Below, piece after piece: positions 29,809 to 38,916 of a DNA stretch of 64,000 nt. Both the position numbers and the translations under genes were made by a program. The stretch's first letter is position 1. Every line of letters begins with the position of its first letter. The notes under the pieces were generated by a model. It did not search any database. It saw only the letters and a list, made by a program, of their open reading frames with translations, and was not told where the DNA came from. Source of the stretch: Caryophanon tenue (GTDB taxonomy: Bacteria > Bacillota > Bacilli > Bacillales_A > Planococcaceae); NCBI RefSeq assembly GCF_001700315.1, contig NZ_MASJ01000001.1, forward strand, positions 248,001 to 312,000, read 5' to 3'.

Positions 29809-29835
29809 TAGATTAGTTAATTTCAACAGACGTTT

Positions 29836-29872
29836 AAATGAATTCACGTTTTGTGCGTGAATTCATTTTATT
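29836..29872 (+). terminator. Terminator of psd
   Basis: Perfect 13-bp stem (29836-29848 / 29856-29868) followed by T. Confidence 0.85.
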
Positions 29873-29918
29873 GTGTCGCGTAAGTAGCGAACAACTAGAG
29901 TAAAAGGTGGCTAGAACA

Positions 29919-30434
29919 GTGTATAATTTTTTATTGCCAAAGGAATACGTCAATAATATTTTTGCTATTACGCCTGAAAAATTAGAGGCGCTTGGCATTC
30001 GTGGTATTATTACAGACTTAGACAATACATTAGTTGAATGGGACCGCGAAGATGCCACAGAAGAAATTCAAACGTGGTTATTATTAATGAAAGAAGCGGG
30101 TATCCGTGTCATAATTGTATCGAATAATAACGAAGCGCGCGTGAAACGTTTTGCGGACCCTATCGGTGTACCGTACATTCATAAAGCGCGTAAGCCACTC
30201 GGTTCAGCATATTATCGGGCGATGGTACGCTTAAAATTACGTGAGCATGAAGTCGCGATGGTGGGTGACCAATTACTAACGGATGTAATGGGTGGAAACC
30301 GTTTAAAACTATATACAATTTTAGTGCGTCCAGTAGCGCAGTCAGATGGCTTTGTGACACGCTTTAACCGCTTTGTCGAGCGTCGTGTTTTTAATGATTT
30401 ACAACGAAAAGGTATTACAACTTGGGAGGACTAA
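29919..30434 (+). CDS. yqeG: YqeG family HAD-superfamily phosphatase
   Basis: HAD subclass IIIA phosphatase of 171 residues, substrate unknown. Motif I is DLDNTLVEWD (near residue 30), motif II IIVSNNNE (near 67), motif III lysine in ARKPLGSAYY and motif IV MVGDQLLTDVMGGNRL. The GTG at 29919 lies eight bases after AAAGGTGG; the GTG twelve bases earlier overlaps that site. First gene of the yqeG-yqeM run of ribosome-assembly and metabolic genes, and one base before the yqeH start. Confidence 0.92.
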   Translation: MYNFLLPKEYVNNIFAITPEKLEALGIRGIITDLDNTLVEWDREDATEEIQTWLLLMKEAGIRVIIVSNNNEARVKRFADPIGVPYIHKARKPLGSAYYRAMVRLKLREHEVAMVGDQLLTDVMGGNRLKLYTILVRPVAQSDGFVTRFNRFVERRVFNDLQRKGITTWED

Positions 30435-30435
30435 C

Positions 30436-31539
30436 ATGAACGAAACATTACAATGTGTCGGCTGTGGTGCAGAGATTCAAACAGAAGATAAAAATGGACT
30501 AGGCTATGCACCAGCCTCATCATTAGAAAAGGAAACGATTATTTGTCAACGCTGTTTCCGTTTAAAAAACTACAATGAAATTCAGCCAGTGAGTTTAACG
30601 GACGATGACTTTTTACGTATTTTAAACGGTTTAGGACAACAGGATGGTTTAATCGTTAAAATCGTAGATATTTTTGATTTTAATGGTAGCTGGTTACCAG
30701 GTCTTCACCGCTTTGTCGGTAAAAATCCGGTCCTACTTGTGGCGAACAAAGTCGATTTATTACCGAAGTCAGTGAAACACAATAAAGTGATTAACTGGTT
30801 ACGCCGTGAAGCAAAAGCGCTTGGTTTAAATGCGGTCGATGTTAAATTAGTATCGGCACATAAAGGGATCGGTATGGCAGACGTGATCGAAGCGATTGAA
30901 GAATATCGTAATGACCGCGACGTATATGTTGTTGGTTGTACAAACGTAGGGAAATCAACATTTATTAACCGTATTATTAAACAAGCAACAGGTGAAGGTG
31001 AAGTCATTACCACATCACATTTCCCTGGTACAACGCTTGATATGATTGGTATCCCACTTGATGACGGTGCGGCATTATTTGATACACCAGGGATTATTAA
31101 TCATCACCAAATGGCACATTATTTAGACGCGTCTGAGTTAAAATATATTATGCCGAAAAAAGAAATTAAACCAAAAGTCTATCAACAAAATGCAGGACAA
31201 ACATTATTCATCGGTGCATTAGCGCGCTTTGACTTCATTCAAGGTGAGCGTTCAGCGTTTACGGTGCATATTGCGAATGATTTACCAATTCACCGTACGA
31301 AGTTAGAGAAGGCAGATGAGTTATACGCGAACCACCGCGGTGATTTATTAGCACCACCAACTGCGGCGCATATTGATAAATTACCGGAATTTGTCCGTCA
31401 TGAATTTTCGATTAAAGATGCGAAAACAGACGTTGTATTTTCTGGCTTAGGCTGGATTACGGTACAGCATGCAAATGTTGTCATCGCAGCGTACGCGCCA
31501 AAAGGTGTCGAAGTATTTGTTCGTCCATCATTAATTTAA
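30436..31539 (+). CDS. yqeH: Ribosome biogenesis GTPase YqeH
   Basis: Circularly permuted GTPase of 367 residues needed for 30S assembly. An N-terminal zinc finger has CVGCGAEIQ and CQRCFRLKNYNE. The G motifs appear in permuted order: NKVDLLP (G4), SAHKGIG (G5), then GCTNVGKST (G1), TTSHFPGTTLD (G2/switch I) and DTPGI (G3). A C-terminal RNA-binding-type domain follows. The ATG at 30436 follows GGGAGG. Overlapping and closely spaced genes on both sides indicate one operon with yqeG and aroE. Confidence 0.95.
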   Translation: MNETLQCVGCGAEIQTEDKNGLGYAPASSLEKETIICQRCFRLKNYNEIQPVSLTDDDFLRILNGLGQQDGLIVKIVDIFDFNGSWLPGLHRFVGKNPVLLVANKVDLLPKSVKHNKVINWLRREAKALGLNAVDVKLVSAHKGIGMADVIEAIEEYRNDRDVYVVGCTNVGKSTFINRIIKQATGEGEVITTSHFPGTTLDMIGIPLDDGAALFDTPGIINHHQMAHYLDASELKYIMPKKEIKPKVYQQNAGQTLFIGALARFDFIQGERSAFTVHIANDLPIHRTKLEKADELYANHRGDLLAPPTAAHIDKLPEFVRHEFSIKDAKTDVVFSGLGWITVQHANVVIAAYAPKGVEVFVRPSLI

Positions 31540-31582
31540 ACGAGTAGTAGCACATTCTTGGAGAGAGCTGGGGTTGTAAATA

Positions 31583-32410
31583 ATGAAAAAATGGTTTGCT
31601 GTTATTGGAGATCCGATTCACCATTCAAAATCACCGGAAATGCATCATTTCTGGTATGATGATTTGCAAGAAGATGCGGCATATGTGCCAATCCATGTTA
31701 CACCTGATACATTAGAGCAGGCGGTTACGTCGATGAAAGTATTAGGTATTAGTGGCTGGAATGTGACGATTCCGCATAAAGAGGCAATCATCCCATTTTT
31801 AGACGAGCTAGATGAGCAGGCAAAACATATGGGGGCAGTCAATACCGTTGTGCGTCAAGCAGATGGTACGTTAAAAGGCTATAACACAGATGGCTTAGGC
31901 TTTGTTCGTTCATTAGAAGAGGCTGTTGGCACGAACGAAAAGAATCGTGCACTACTATTAATCGGTGCTGGAGGCGCAGCGCGAGGCATTGCTTTTGCAC
32001 TTGTCGCTTCTGGCTATACAAATATTACAATTGCTAATCGTACCGTTGAAAAAGCGCAAGCGATTATTCAAGAGCTTGGCGTTGGGCAGGCATGTTCACT
32101 TGTTGAAGCGGGTGAACAACTTGCGCAGTACGGTATTTTAGTGCAAACAACGTCAGCGGGCTTAAACGATGCATTTAGCATGCCGTTTTCACTGGATCAT
32201 TTAGCGGCACATGCAATTGTGGCAGATATCGTGTATAATCCGCTGATGACGCCGTTTTTAGAAGCGGCACAACAAAAGGGCGCAACAATCGTTACAGGTG
32301 TCGGTATGTTTGTGCATCAAGGAGCTATTGCCTATGAGCATTGGCTACAAAAAACACCAAATACAAATGCAATGATTGCTCGTATTACGCAGCAATTAGG
32401 AGGAAATTAA
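31583..32410 (+). CDS. aroE: Shikimate dehydrogenase
   Basis: NADPH-dependent enzyme of the chorismate pathway that reduces 3-dehydroshikimate to shikimate. The 275-residue protein has the substrate site GDPIHHSKSPEMHH at the start, the catalytic lysine and neighbours in NVTIPHKEAIIP, NTVVRQADG, the Rossmann loop GAGGAARGI near residues 134-142, and NRTVEKA for NADP preference. Near the C-terminus GVGMFVHQGAIAYEHW completes the shikimate site. Inserted in the yqe operon as in B. subtilis. Confidence 0.95.
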   Translation: MKKWFAVIGDPIHHSKSPEMHHFWYDDLQEDAAYVPIHVTPDTLEQAVTSMKVLGISGWNVTIPHKEAIIPFLDELDEQAKHMGAVNTVVRQADGTLKGYNTDGLGFVRSLEEAVGTNEKNRALLLIGAGGAARGIAFALVASGYTNITIANRTVEKAQAIIQELGVGQACSLVEAGEQLAQYGILVQTTSAGLNDAFSMPFSLDHLAAHAIVADIVYNPLMTPFLEAAQQKGATIVTGVGMFVHQGAIAYEHWLQKTPNTNAMIARITQQLGGN

Positions 32411-32416
32411 TTTATT

Positions 32417-32719
32417 ATGTTAACAGGTAAACAAAAACGTTTTTTACGTGCAGAAGCACATCATTTAACACCGGTTTTCCAAGTTGGAAAAGGCGGCGTA
32501 AATGGCGAAATGATTAAAAGTATTCGTGAAGTATTAGAGGTACGTGAGTTAATTAAAGTACGTATTTTAGATAACTGTGAAGAAGATAAAAACGATGTAG
32601 CAAAAGCATTAGCAACAGGTGCACGTGCAGAGTTAGTGCAATTAATCGGCTTAACGGTTGTATTATATAAAGAATCACGCGAAAATAAAAAAATCGTTTT
32701 ACCGAAAGCTGCGAAGTAA
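32417..32719 (+). CDS. yqeI: CRM-domain RNA-binding protein (YhbY/YqeI)
   Basis: Protein of 100 residues with a single CRM domain, associated with pre-50S particles in the family. It starts MLTGKQKRFLRAEAHHL and has the GxxG loop in FQVGKGGVNGEMIKSI. Six bases after aroE, with the aroE end providing AGGAGG. No unusual features. Confidence 0.93.
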   Translation: MLTGKQKRFLRAEAHHLTPVFQVGKGGVNGEMIKSIREVLEVRELIKVRILDNCEEDKNDVAKALATGARAELVQLIGLTVVLYKESRENKKIVLPKAAK

Positions 32720-32737
32720 GAAGGAGTCGAGCGATTC

Positions 32738-33310
32738 GTGAAAAAGATTGGGATTTTAGGTGGGACATTTAATCCGCCACACGTCGGACATTTGTTAATG
32801 GCAAATGAAGCGATGCATGCACTTGGCTTAGACGAGGTACGTTTTATGCCAAATGCAGTGCCACCACATAAAGAAGTGGCCTATATGCCGAGTGATGCGC
32901 AACGTATAGCGATGTTACAAGCATTAATCAAACAAGAGCCAAAGTTTTGCATCGAGCAATATGAGTTACAACGAGGTGGCACATCCTATACCGTTGATAC
33001 GATGACAGCTCTTACGCAGCGTGAGCCGGAAAGCCGCTTTTACTTTATTATTGGTGGCGATTCCGTAAGTACATTGCATACATGGGTGCGTATTGAGGAA
33101 TTAGTGAAGCTAGTGACATTTGTCGGCATTATGCGTCCAGGATATGTGGCAACGTCACCATATGCTGTACACATGCTAGACACGCCACAGCTAGATGTCT
33201 CGTCCACTCTTTTACGCGAACGACTACTACAAGCATATACGGTCAACTATTTATTACCACAAGCTGTAGAACACTATATTCGAAAGGAAGGTTTGTATGG
33301 GGCGACTTGA
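32738..33310 (+). CDS. nadD: Nicotinate-mononucleotide adenylyltransferase
   Basis: Makes deamido-NAD from nicotinate mononucleotide and ATP. The 190-residue nucleotidyltransferase has GGTFNPPHVGHLLMANEA with the HxGH signature near residues 15-18, MPNAVPPHK, IIGGDSVSTLHTW, and the ISSTxxR-like DVSSTLLRERL near the end. GTG start after AAGGAG. Overlaps yqeK by 14 bases, indicating coupling. Confidence 0.95.
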   Translation: MKKIGILGGTFNPPHVGHLLMANEAMHALGLDEVRFMPNAVPPHKEVAYMPSDAQRIAMLQALIKQEPKFCIEQYELQRGGTSYTVDTMTALTQREPESRFYFIIGGDSVSTLHTWVRIEELVKLVTFVGIMRPGYVATSPYAVHMLDTPQLDVSSTLLRERLLQAYTVNYLLPQAVEHYIRKEGLYGAT

Positions 33311-33866
33311 TTATTTGGCCTATATTAAAGAACGTATGCCACAAAAACGCTATATGCATACATTGGGTGTGGAAGAAACAGCGATGAAGCTTGCGAAGCA
33401 TTACGGCGCGTCGGTTGAAGCGGCACAAACAGCGGCCATTTTGCATGACGTGGCGAAGTATGCGGACGTTGCGTGGATGGAACAAATCGTACGTGATGAA
33501 CAGCTAGATATGCGTTTAATCGGTTGGGGTAGTGAACTACTTCATGGTCCGGTGGCGGCAGTCATTGCTACGCGTGAATTCGGCATAACCGACGAAGATG
33601 TATTAAATGCCATGCGTTACCATACAACCGGACGTGCGAATATGTCCAACTTAGAGAAAATTTTATATGTAGCAGATATGTTGGAGCCGAACCGCCAATT
33701 CCCCGGAGTCGATGAATTGCGCGAAATGATGTATGATGACCTTAACGACGTGCTAGAAGCATGCGTGAAGCATTCATTAACGCATTTAATTGCAAGCGGT
33801 ATTGCGGTATTCCCACAATCGATCGAATGCTATAACGACTTAATGTCGTCAGAAAGGAACTTATAA
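33297..33866 (+). CDS. yqeK: HD-domain hydrolase YqeK (Ap4A hydrolase family)
   Basis: HD-superfamily hydrolase of 189 residues that splits diadenosine tetraphosphate symmetrically in characterised homologues. Metal ligands are visible: YMHTLGVEETA, ILHDVAKYAD (HD), LLHGPVAA, and a late YVADMLEPNR. The ATG lies inside the nadD end and the stop touches rsfS. Confidence 0.93.
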   Translation: MGRLDYLAYIKERMPQKRYMHTLGVEETAMKLAKHYGASVEAAQTAAILHDVAKYADVAWMEQIVRDEQLDMRLIGWGSELLHGPVAAVIATREFGITDEDVLNAMRYHTTGRANMSNLEKILYVADMLEPNRQFPGVDELREMMYDDLNDVLEACVKHSLTHLIASGIAVFPQSIECYNDLMSSERNL

Positions 33867-34220
33867 ATGTCAAACTTAAATTTATTAAATGTAGTATATA
33901 AAGCAGCCGATGATAAGCGCGCTGAAGATATCGTTGTTTTAAATATGGAAGGTATTTCGTTACTAGCGGACTTCTTCTTAATCTGTGAAGGTAGCTCTGA
34001 GCGTCAAGTACAAGCTATCGCACGTGAAATGGTTGAAAAAGCACGTGAAGAAGGTATTGATGTGAAGCGTGTAGAAGGTTTTGATTTAGGTCGTTGGGTA
34101 TTAGTCGATATGGGTGACGTTGTTGCACATGTATTCCATAAAGATGAGCGTGGTTACTATAACTTAGAGCGCCTATGGGGAGATGCTCCGCAATTAAACG
34201 TAGACGCTCAAACGATTTAA
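33867..34220 (+). CDS. rsfS: Ribosomal silencing factor RsfS
   Basis: Binds L14 on the 50S subunit and blocks subunit joining under starvation. The 117-residue product has the family core DFFLICEGSSERQVQAIA and the C-terminal LVDMGDVVAHVFHKDERGYYNLERLWGD (partial match over several motifs). Starts directly at the yqeK stop; ribosome site AAAGGAAC. Confidence 0.94.
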   Translation: MSNLNLLNVVYKAADDKRAEDIVVLNMEGISLLADFFLICEGSSERQVQAIAREMVEKAREEGIDVKRVEGFDLGRWVLVDMGDVVAHVFHKDERGYYNLERLWGDAPQLNVDAQTI

Positions 34221-34221
34221 T

Positions 34222-34959
34222 ATGAATAGCTATGAGCGTTTCGCACATGTATATGACGAGCTAATGACCGATATCCCGTACGATACGTATGTAGAATGGG
34301 TGATGCAGTATGCACCGTGTGATTCGTTTCCGAAGCTATTAGATATTGGCTGTGGTACAGGCGTACTGGCTGCGATGTTTGCACAGGCGGGCTATCACGT
34401 CAGCGGCTTAGATTTATCAGAGGATATGTTAAGTGTGGCGCAGGAGCGTTTTAGCGCTATGGGTTTATCGATTCCATTATTTGCGATGTCAATGGATGAA
34501 CTAGAGGGCTTTGAGGCGTTAGATGTAGCGGTCATTCCGATTGATTCACTGAATTACGTACGCGAGGAAGCGGCAGTGATCGAAACACTTCAACGTATTT
34601 ATAAGGCGTTACGTAACGGTGGTCAACTGTTCTTTGATGTCCATTCTTTATTTAAAATGAATGATATTTTCTTAGATGGTCCGTTTACGTATGATGACGG
34701 CGATATTACGTATGTATGGCACACAGAGCCGACAGACGAGGCGCATGCTATCGCGTCACAAATTACGTTTTTTGTACGTGAGCAGTCGGGCTTATTCGAG
34801 CGTTTTGATGAAGAGCATTACCAGCGTTCTTATGCGCCGGAGCAGTACGTTACGTGGCTACAGCAAATTGGCTTTAGCGATGTAACGGTGACAGCAGATT
34901 GGTCAAACGAAGCGCCTGAAGATGATAGCGAACGTATTTTTATTCGCGCTGTAAAATAA
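34222..34959 (+). CDS. yqeM: Class I SAM-dependent methyltransferase YqeM
   Basis: Rossmann-fold methyltransferase of 245 residues, substrate unknown. Motif I is LLDIGCGTGVLAAMFAQAGY near residues 38-57, followed by GLDLSEDMLSVA (acidic loop) and the tyrosine-bearing IPIDSLNYV. It starts one base after the rsfS stop. Last gene of the yqeG-yqeM operon before a long hairpin terminator. Confidence 0.93.
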   Translation: MNSYERFAHVYDELMTDIPYDTYVEWVMQYAPCDSFPKLLDIGCGTGVLAAMFAQAGYHVSGLDLSEDMLSVAQERFSAMGLSIPLFAMSMDELEGFEALDVAVIPIDSLNYVREEAAVIETLQRIYKALRNGGQLFFDVHSLFKMNDIFLDGPFTYDDGDITYVWHTEPTDEAHAIASQITFFVREQSGLFERFDEEHYQRSYAPEQYVTWLQQIGFSDVTVTADWSNEAPEDDSERIFIRAVK

Positions 34960-34968
34960 GGCTAGTCA

Positions 34969-35025
34969 ATAAAAGAGGAATCAGTTATAGTGGAGGTGTC
35001 TCCATATAACCGATTCCTCTTTTAT
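34969..35025 (+). terminator. Long hairpin terminator between yqeM and comEA
   Basis: Outer stem AAAAGAGGAATC (34971-34982) pairs with 35012-35023, with a further inner stem (TGGAG/CTCCA). T-rich 3' end. The comER gene found here in B. subtilis is absent. Confidence 0.85.
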
Positions 35026-35048
35026 ATGTGTACGGAGGTTTTTTGAAG

Positions 35049-35657
35049 ATGCCTTATGTTAAATATGCCGCTGTTCCAGCAGCCGCCATACTCCTCTTTT
35101 TATTTTTCTTCATCACCGAGCGTGATACTGAACCAATGGCACTCCCGCCAATTGAAGCTACACCACAAACAGAACTCGAAACGTCAGAACAACAACCCAT
35201 TGAAGCAGAGCCACCACAAAACGTCACAGTCGATGTAAAGGGCGCGGTGCATTATCCAGGTGTATATACATTTACAGCAGAACAGCGCATTGTAGACGCA
35301 ATAGAAGCGGCTGGAGGCTATGTAGATGACGCGGATAGTACACTTATTAACCATGCGCAAAAATTAGCGGATGAGCTTATCATTTATGTCCCGCGTCACG
35401 GAGAAGAGATACCCGTATTGCCAACAGCCTCAGTAGCGACCGCTGACGCCTCTTCAAGTACATCACTCATTAATATTAATACAGCGACAGAACAGCAGCT
35501 GCAAGAGCTTCCGGGTATAGGTCCAGCAAAAGCCGCTGCGATTGTCGCGCATCGCCAAGAACATGGTACATTTTCCACGACAGATGGTTTGAAGGATGTC
35601 AGCGGTATTGGTGATAAATCATTTGAACAATTGTCAGACCTCATAACAGTGAAATAA
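35049..35657 (+). CDS. comEA: Competence protein ComEA
   Basis: Membrane-anchored DNA receptor for transformation. The 202-residue product has an N-terminal transmembrane helix (about residues 6-22) and a Pro/Glu/Thr-rich spacer. An SLBB domain follows (about 55-115, VDVKGAVHYPGVYTF). The C-terminus holds tandem helix-hairpin-helix motifs (about 140-202, ELPGIGPAKAAAI and VSGIGDKSFEQL) that bind DNA. Two starts are possible: TTG at 35043 or ATG at 35049 after GGAGG; I list the ATG. Followed by comEB and comEC, so the uptake operon looks intact. Confidence 0.93.
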   Translation: MPYVKYAAVPAAAILLFLFFFITERDTEPMALPPIEATPQTELETSEQQPIEAEPPQNVTVDVKGAVHYPGVYTFTAEQRIVDAIEAAGGYVDDADSTLINHAQKLADELIIYVPRHGEEIPVLPTASVATADASSSTSLININTATEQQLQELPGIGPAKAAAIVAHRQEHGTFSTTDGLKDVSGIGDKSFEQLSDLITVK

Positions 35658-35719
35658 CGCTAGTCAAACTTTTCGGAACAGTCTACACTAATAACGTATA
35701 AAAGAGTGGAGGGTGTTAT

Positions 35720-36295
35720 ATGGAACGCATTACATGGAATCAATTTTTTATGGCACAAAGTCATTTACTCGCATTACGTAGCACATGTACCCGTTTGGCA
35801 GTAGGTGCCATTATTGTACGGGAACATCGCGTCATTGCAGGCGGATACAACGGTTCAATTTCTGGCGGTGACCACTGTATAGACCATGGCTGTTATGTTA
35901 TTGATAATCACTGCGTACGTACCGTTCATGCAGAGATGAATGCTTTACTACAATGTGCAAAATACGGCACACAAACGAATGGCGCAGCAGTTTATGTCAC
36001 ACATTTCCCGTGCTTGCCGTGTACGAAATCGATCATTCAAGCAGGTATTTCACATGTGTATTATGCTCAAGATTATAAAAATCATGCGTATGCGATTGAA
36101 CTGTTACAGCAGGCAGGCGTTGAAGTCGTACAAGTGCCGTTTGACGAACGTACCGTTGATTTTTTACAACAAGAAAAATTAATGCTTTATATGGAAATGC
36201 TTGATGAATTGCGTGTAAATGGCGCTCTGCCAGAAAAAGTGAGGTCCTTTGAGCAAAGGGTGAACGAATTATTTGCGCAACAATTATCCGTATAA
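35720..36295 (+). CDS. comEB: ComEB, dCMP deaminase family protein
   Basis: Cytidine/deoxycytidylate deaminase-like protein of 191 residues. Zinc ligands HAEMNALLQC (near residue 73) and FPCLPCTKS (near 99-102) are complete, so deamination of dCMP to dUMP is likely. The first domain ends near residue 135 and is followed by a helical extension. GGAGGGTG precedes the ATG. Lies 62 bases after comEA; comEC overlaps its end by 23 bases. Confidence 0.92.
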   Translation: MERITWNQFFMAQSHLLALRSTCTRLAVGAIIVREHRVIAGGYNGSISGGDHCIDHGCYVIDNHCVRTVHAEMNALLQCAKYGTQTNGAAVYVTHFPCLPCTKSIIQAGISHVYYAQDYKNHAYAIELLQQAGVEVVQVPFDERTVDFLQQEKLMLYMEMLDELRVNGALPEKVRSFEQRVNELFAQQLSV

Positions 36296-38552
36296 ATGGT
36301 TGATTGCAGCAGTCAGTGCATTGATTGGTATTGTCGCAAGCTATGTACATATGCAGGCACTGTTGGCAGTCGTATTACTAGTCGGTTGGTTACTGTATAA
36401 AAAACAAACGCGCACAATGTATGGCTGTGCGGTGCTCGTGCTTTTATGTGCATATAGTTATAGTGAATACGTGCAATGGACGCTAACAAAGCCAGTTACG
36501 CATGAACAGCTATTAACGTGGACGGGGCGTTATACGATTAGTGGCGATACATTGCGCGGCTTTGCGACAAATACTGAGCGACAAAAATTGTATGTGATGT
36601 ATGAGTTTACAACAGCGCAAGAGAAGACACAATTTGAGAACGAAGGCTTAGCGGGACGACAATTTTACGCGCAAGGCGAGCTTGTCGCACCGCGCGAGCC
36701 GAATCACCAGTATGGTTTTCAAATGGATGCCTATATTCGGTCACAGCGCGCACAAGGTGTCTATGAAGTTATATCTTGGCAAGAACAAACGTCGAAGCAA
36801 ACGCTCGTGCAGTTTCTCGACAAATGGCGTTTAACGTTGAACCAATATATTGATAATAAATTTCCGCAAAGCCTAGCACCAGAAGCGAAAGCATTATTGT
36901 TTGGCGACCAGCAAGAAACGGAAGAAGAAGCGCAGCGGGCCTATTTAGCACTCGGCATTACGCATTTATTTGCGATTTCAGGGTTGCATATCGCCTTGTT
37001 AGCATGGGGGTTATATGCCATTTGTGTGCGGTGTGGTATGCGCAAGGAAATCGCTCATATTATGTTGCTCATCATGTTGCCTGTTTACGGCGTGTTAGCA
37101 GGTGGTGCACCGTCTGTTTGGCGAGCGGTTAGCTTTGTTGAAATTGCGTTACTGTTACAGTTTTTACGGAAGCCGATTCCGTTGTCATCGATTATTTGCA
37201 TTAGCTTTTTAGGCTATGTTCTCGTCAATCCAGGTGTTGTGTTTCAAATTGGCTTTCAATTATCGTATTTAGCTTCACTTGCGTTACTTTATAGTGGCGC
37301 TATTTTACAGCGCTCTTCAAACTTTTGGATGCAATCGTTTTTAGTAACGGTTGTATGTCAACTCCTTACGTATCCTCTTTTACTCCATCATTTTTTCGCA
37401 TTATCGCTATCCTCATTTTTTGTGAACGTCATTTTTGTCCCGCTTTTTTCTTTTATTATTTTACCGATTAATGTGCTATTTTTTGTGTTGCCCGAATTTT
37501 TGAGTGATAGATTATTTCCTCTTTATGAAACACCGCGTGTATTACTGCAACAATTTATTTATTGGTTAGGCAGCTTACCATATCAGCAATGGGTGAGTGG
37601 GCGACCTGCATTAGGGCTTTGTGTACTTGCTTATGTATCTGTGTTTATGACATTTGTCGCGATAGAACGTCGTGTGCGCTGGCGAAAAATCGCTGTCATA
37701 TTATTCGTACCGGTTCTTTGTATTGAAGTGATGAGCGTATTATCTGTTCGTCATGTCACACTGCATTTTATCAATGTCGGGCAAGGAGACGCGGTGCTCA
37801 TTGAATTGCCGTACCGTGAAAAGGTTATTCTCGTTGATGCAGGCGGTGTTCTACGCTTTAACGAAGAGGACTGGCAGCGAGGACGTGATTTTGAAGTGGG
37901 GAGAGAAATTGTTGTGCCGTATATAAAAGGGCTTGGTATTGCGACGATTGATACGCTTGTGCTAACACATGCTGACGCTGATCATATAGAGGGAGCAGAA
38001 GAAATTTTAGAAGAACTGCGTGTAAAAGACGTGCATATTTCGCCGAATATGTGGCAAGAGGATACGATGCAACATGTTGTTGAAACCGTAAAGGAGCAGC
38101 GCATTGTGTTACATGAAAAAATCGCGGGCGATAAGTGGGGAACGAAAGATGTTCTTTTGCAGTATGTTTCACCGCAAGATACCGTATATGAAGGAAATGA
38201 TGACTCATTAGTATTACTACTGCAAACAAAGTGGCATAAAGTGTTACTAACTGGAGATGTAGAGGCAAGTGGTGAGGCAGAGCTTGTGAAGGATTACGGA
38301 CAAACGCTCAGCGGATTAACCTTGCTAAAGGCGGGGCATCACGGCAGTAAAACGTCCAGTACAGAGGCGTTCATTCAAGCGACGATGCCACGTGTCGTTA
38401 TTTTTAGTGCAGGGAAGGATAATCGCTATGGACACCCACATAACGACGTTGTTGCACGTTTTCAAGCGATTGACGCCTATATGTGGCAAACAGGTGAGCA
38501 AGGAACATTAAAAGTTACGCTTACACCGCACGTACAGCTTCTTAAACAATAA
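36273..38552 (+). CDS. comEC: ComEC/Rec2 DNA-uptake channel
   Basis: Polytopic membrane protein expected to carry single-stranded DNA into the cell during transformation. The 759-residue product has an N-terminal pair of membrane helices, an OB-like extracellular region (about 60-170), the Competence domain with many helices (about 200-470, GITHLFAISGLHIALLAWG), and a C-terminal metallo-beta-lactamase-like domain (about 495-759) with VLTHADADHIEGAEEIL, LLTGDVEASGEAEL and KAGHHGSKTSS. TTG start overlapping comEB. Full length, metal ligands intact. Confidence 0.94.
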   Translation: MRNNYPYKWLIAAVSALIGIVASYVHMQALLAVVLLVGWLLYKKQTRTMYGCAVLVLLCAYSYSEYVQWTLTKPVTHEQLLTWTGRYTISGDTLRGFATNTERQKLYVMYEFTTAQEKTQFENEGLAGRQFYAQGELVAPREPNHQYGFQMDAYIRSQRAQGVYEVISWQEQTSKQTLVQFLDKWRLTLNQYIDNKFPQSLAPEAKALLFGDQQETEEEAQRAYLALGITHLFAISGLHIALLAWGLYAICVRCGMRKEIAHIMLLIMLPVYGVLAGGAPSVWRAVSFVEIALLLQFLRKPIPLSSIICISFLGYVLVNPGVVFQIGFQLSYLASLALLYSGAILQRSSNFWMQSFLVTVVCQLLTYPLLLHHFFALSLSSFFVNVIFVPLFSFIILPINVLFFVLPEFLSDRLFPLYETPRVLLQQFIYWLGSLPYQQWVSGRPALGLCVLAYVSVFMTFVAIERRVRWRKIAVILFVPVLCIEVMSVLSVRHVTLHFINVGQGDAVLIELPYREKVILVDAGGVLRFNEEDWQRGRDFEVGREIVVPYIKGLGIATIDTLVLTHADADHIEGAEEILEELRVKDVHISPNMWQEDTMQHVVETVKEQRIVLHEKIAGDKWGTKDVLLQYVSPQDTVYEGNDDSLVLLLQTKWHKVLLTGDVEASGEAELVKDYGQTLSGLTLLKAGHHGSKTSSTEAFIQATMPRVVIFSAGKDNRYGHPHNDVVARFQAIDAYMWQTGEQGTLKVTLTPHVQLLKQ

Positions 38553-38586
38553 AAGCAAAGCTGCATCATGCAACTTTGCTTCGTCG
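38551..38586. terminator. Terminator between comEC and yqzM
   Basis: 12-bp stem with one mismatch (38553-38564 / 38568-38579), A-rich on the left and moderately T-rich on the right. Serves convergent transcripts. Confidence 0.65.
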
Positions 38587-38600
38587 TTCATCGGAATTCC

Positions 38601-38771
38601 TTATGCGTTAATAAATTGAATAATCGTTGCAATAATAAACATCGTCGCAAAAAAGCCAAACGATACGACGAAGCCTACACCTGCATCAATTGCATCATTT
38701 CGTTTGCAATTTGTATTTTTGCCTTCAAAAGGATTGTGCGTCTCGACATTTACATGTGTTGGTTGTGCCAT
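38601..38771 (-). CDS. yqzM: YqzM family small membrane protein
   Basis: Small protein of 56 residues with a polar N-terminus (NVETHNPFEGKN) and one transmembrane helix (FVVSFGFFATMFIIATIIQF, about residues 34-53). B. subtilis yqzM has the same place between comEC and holA on the opposite strand. The ATG at 38771 is preceded by AAAAGGAGGG; upstream in-frame codons are unlikely to be translated. Function unknown. Confidence 0.85.
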   Translation of the reverse strand: MAQPTHVNVETHNPFEGKNTNCKRNDAIDAGVGFVVSFGFFATMFIIATIIQFINA

Positions 38772-38859
38772 TTCATTCCCTCCTTTTCTCTTTTTTATTA
38801 TAAAATATTTAGTAGAAAAAAGCCATATATGCTCGAAAATGATCAATTTCCATGAAGTG

Positions 38860-38888
38860 TTGATACGTTGTAAGGCAAGCGGTATAAT
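38860..38888 (+). promoter_or_regulatory. Sigma-A promoter of holA
   Basis: TTGATA (38860-38865), 17-base spacer, TATAAT (38883-38888), 28 bases before the start codon. Confidence 0.75.
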
Positions 38889-38916
38889 ACGAGGAGTAGA
38901 AAGTGAAGGTGGACAC

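Noticed and set aside
38568-38855. 95-residue plus-strand ORF opposite yqzM
   Set aside because: It overlaps the well-supported yqzM gene and its ribosome site, begins inside the comEC terminator region, and has no ribosome site of its own.
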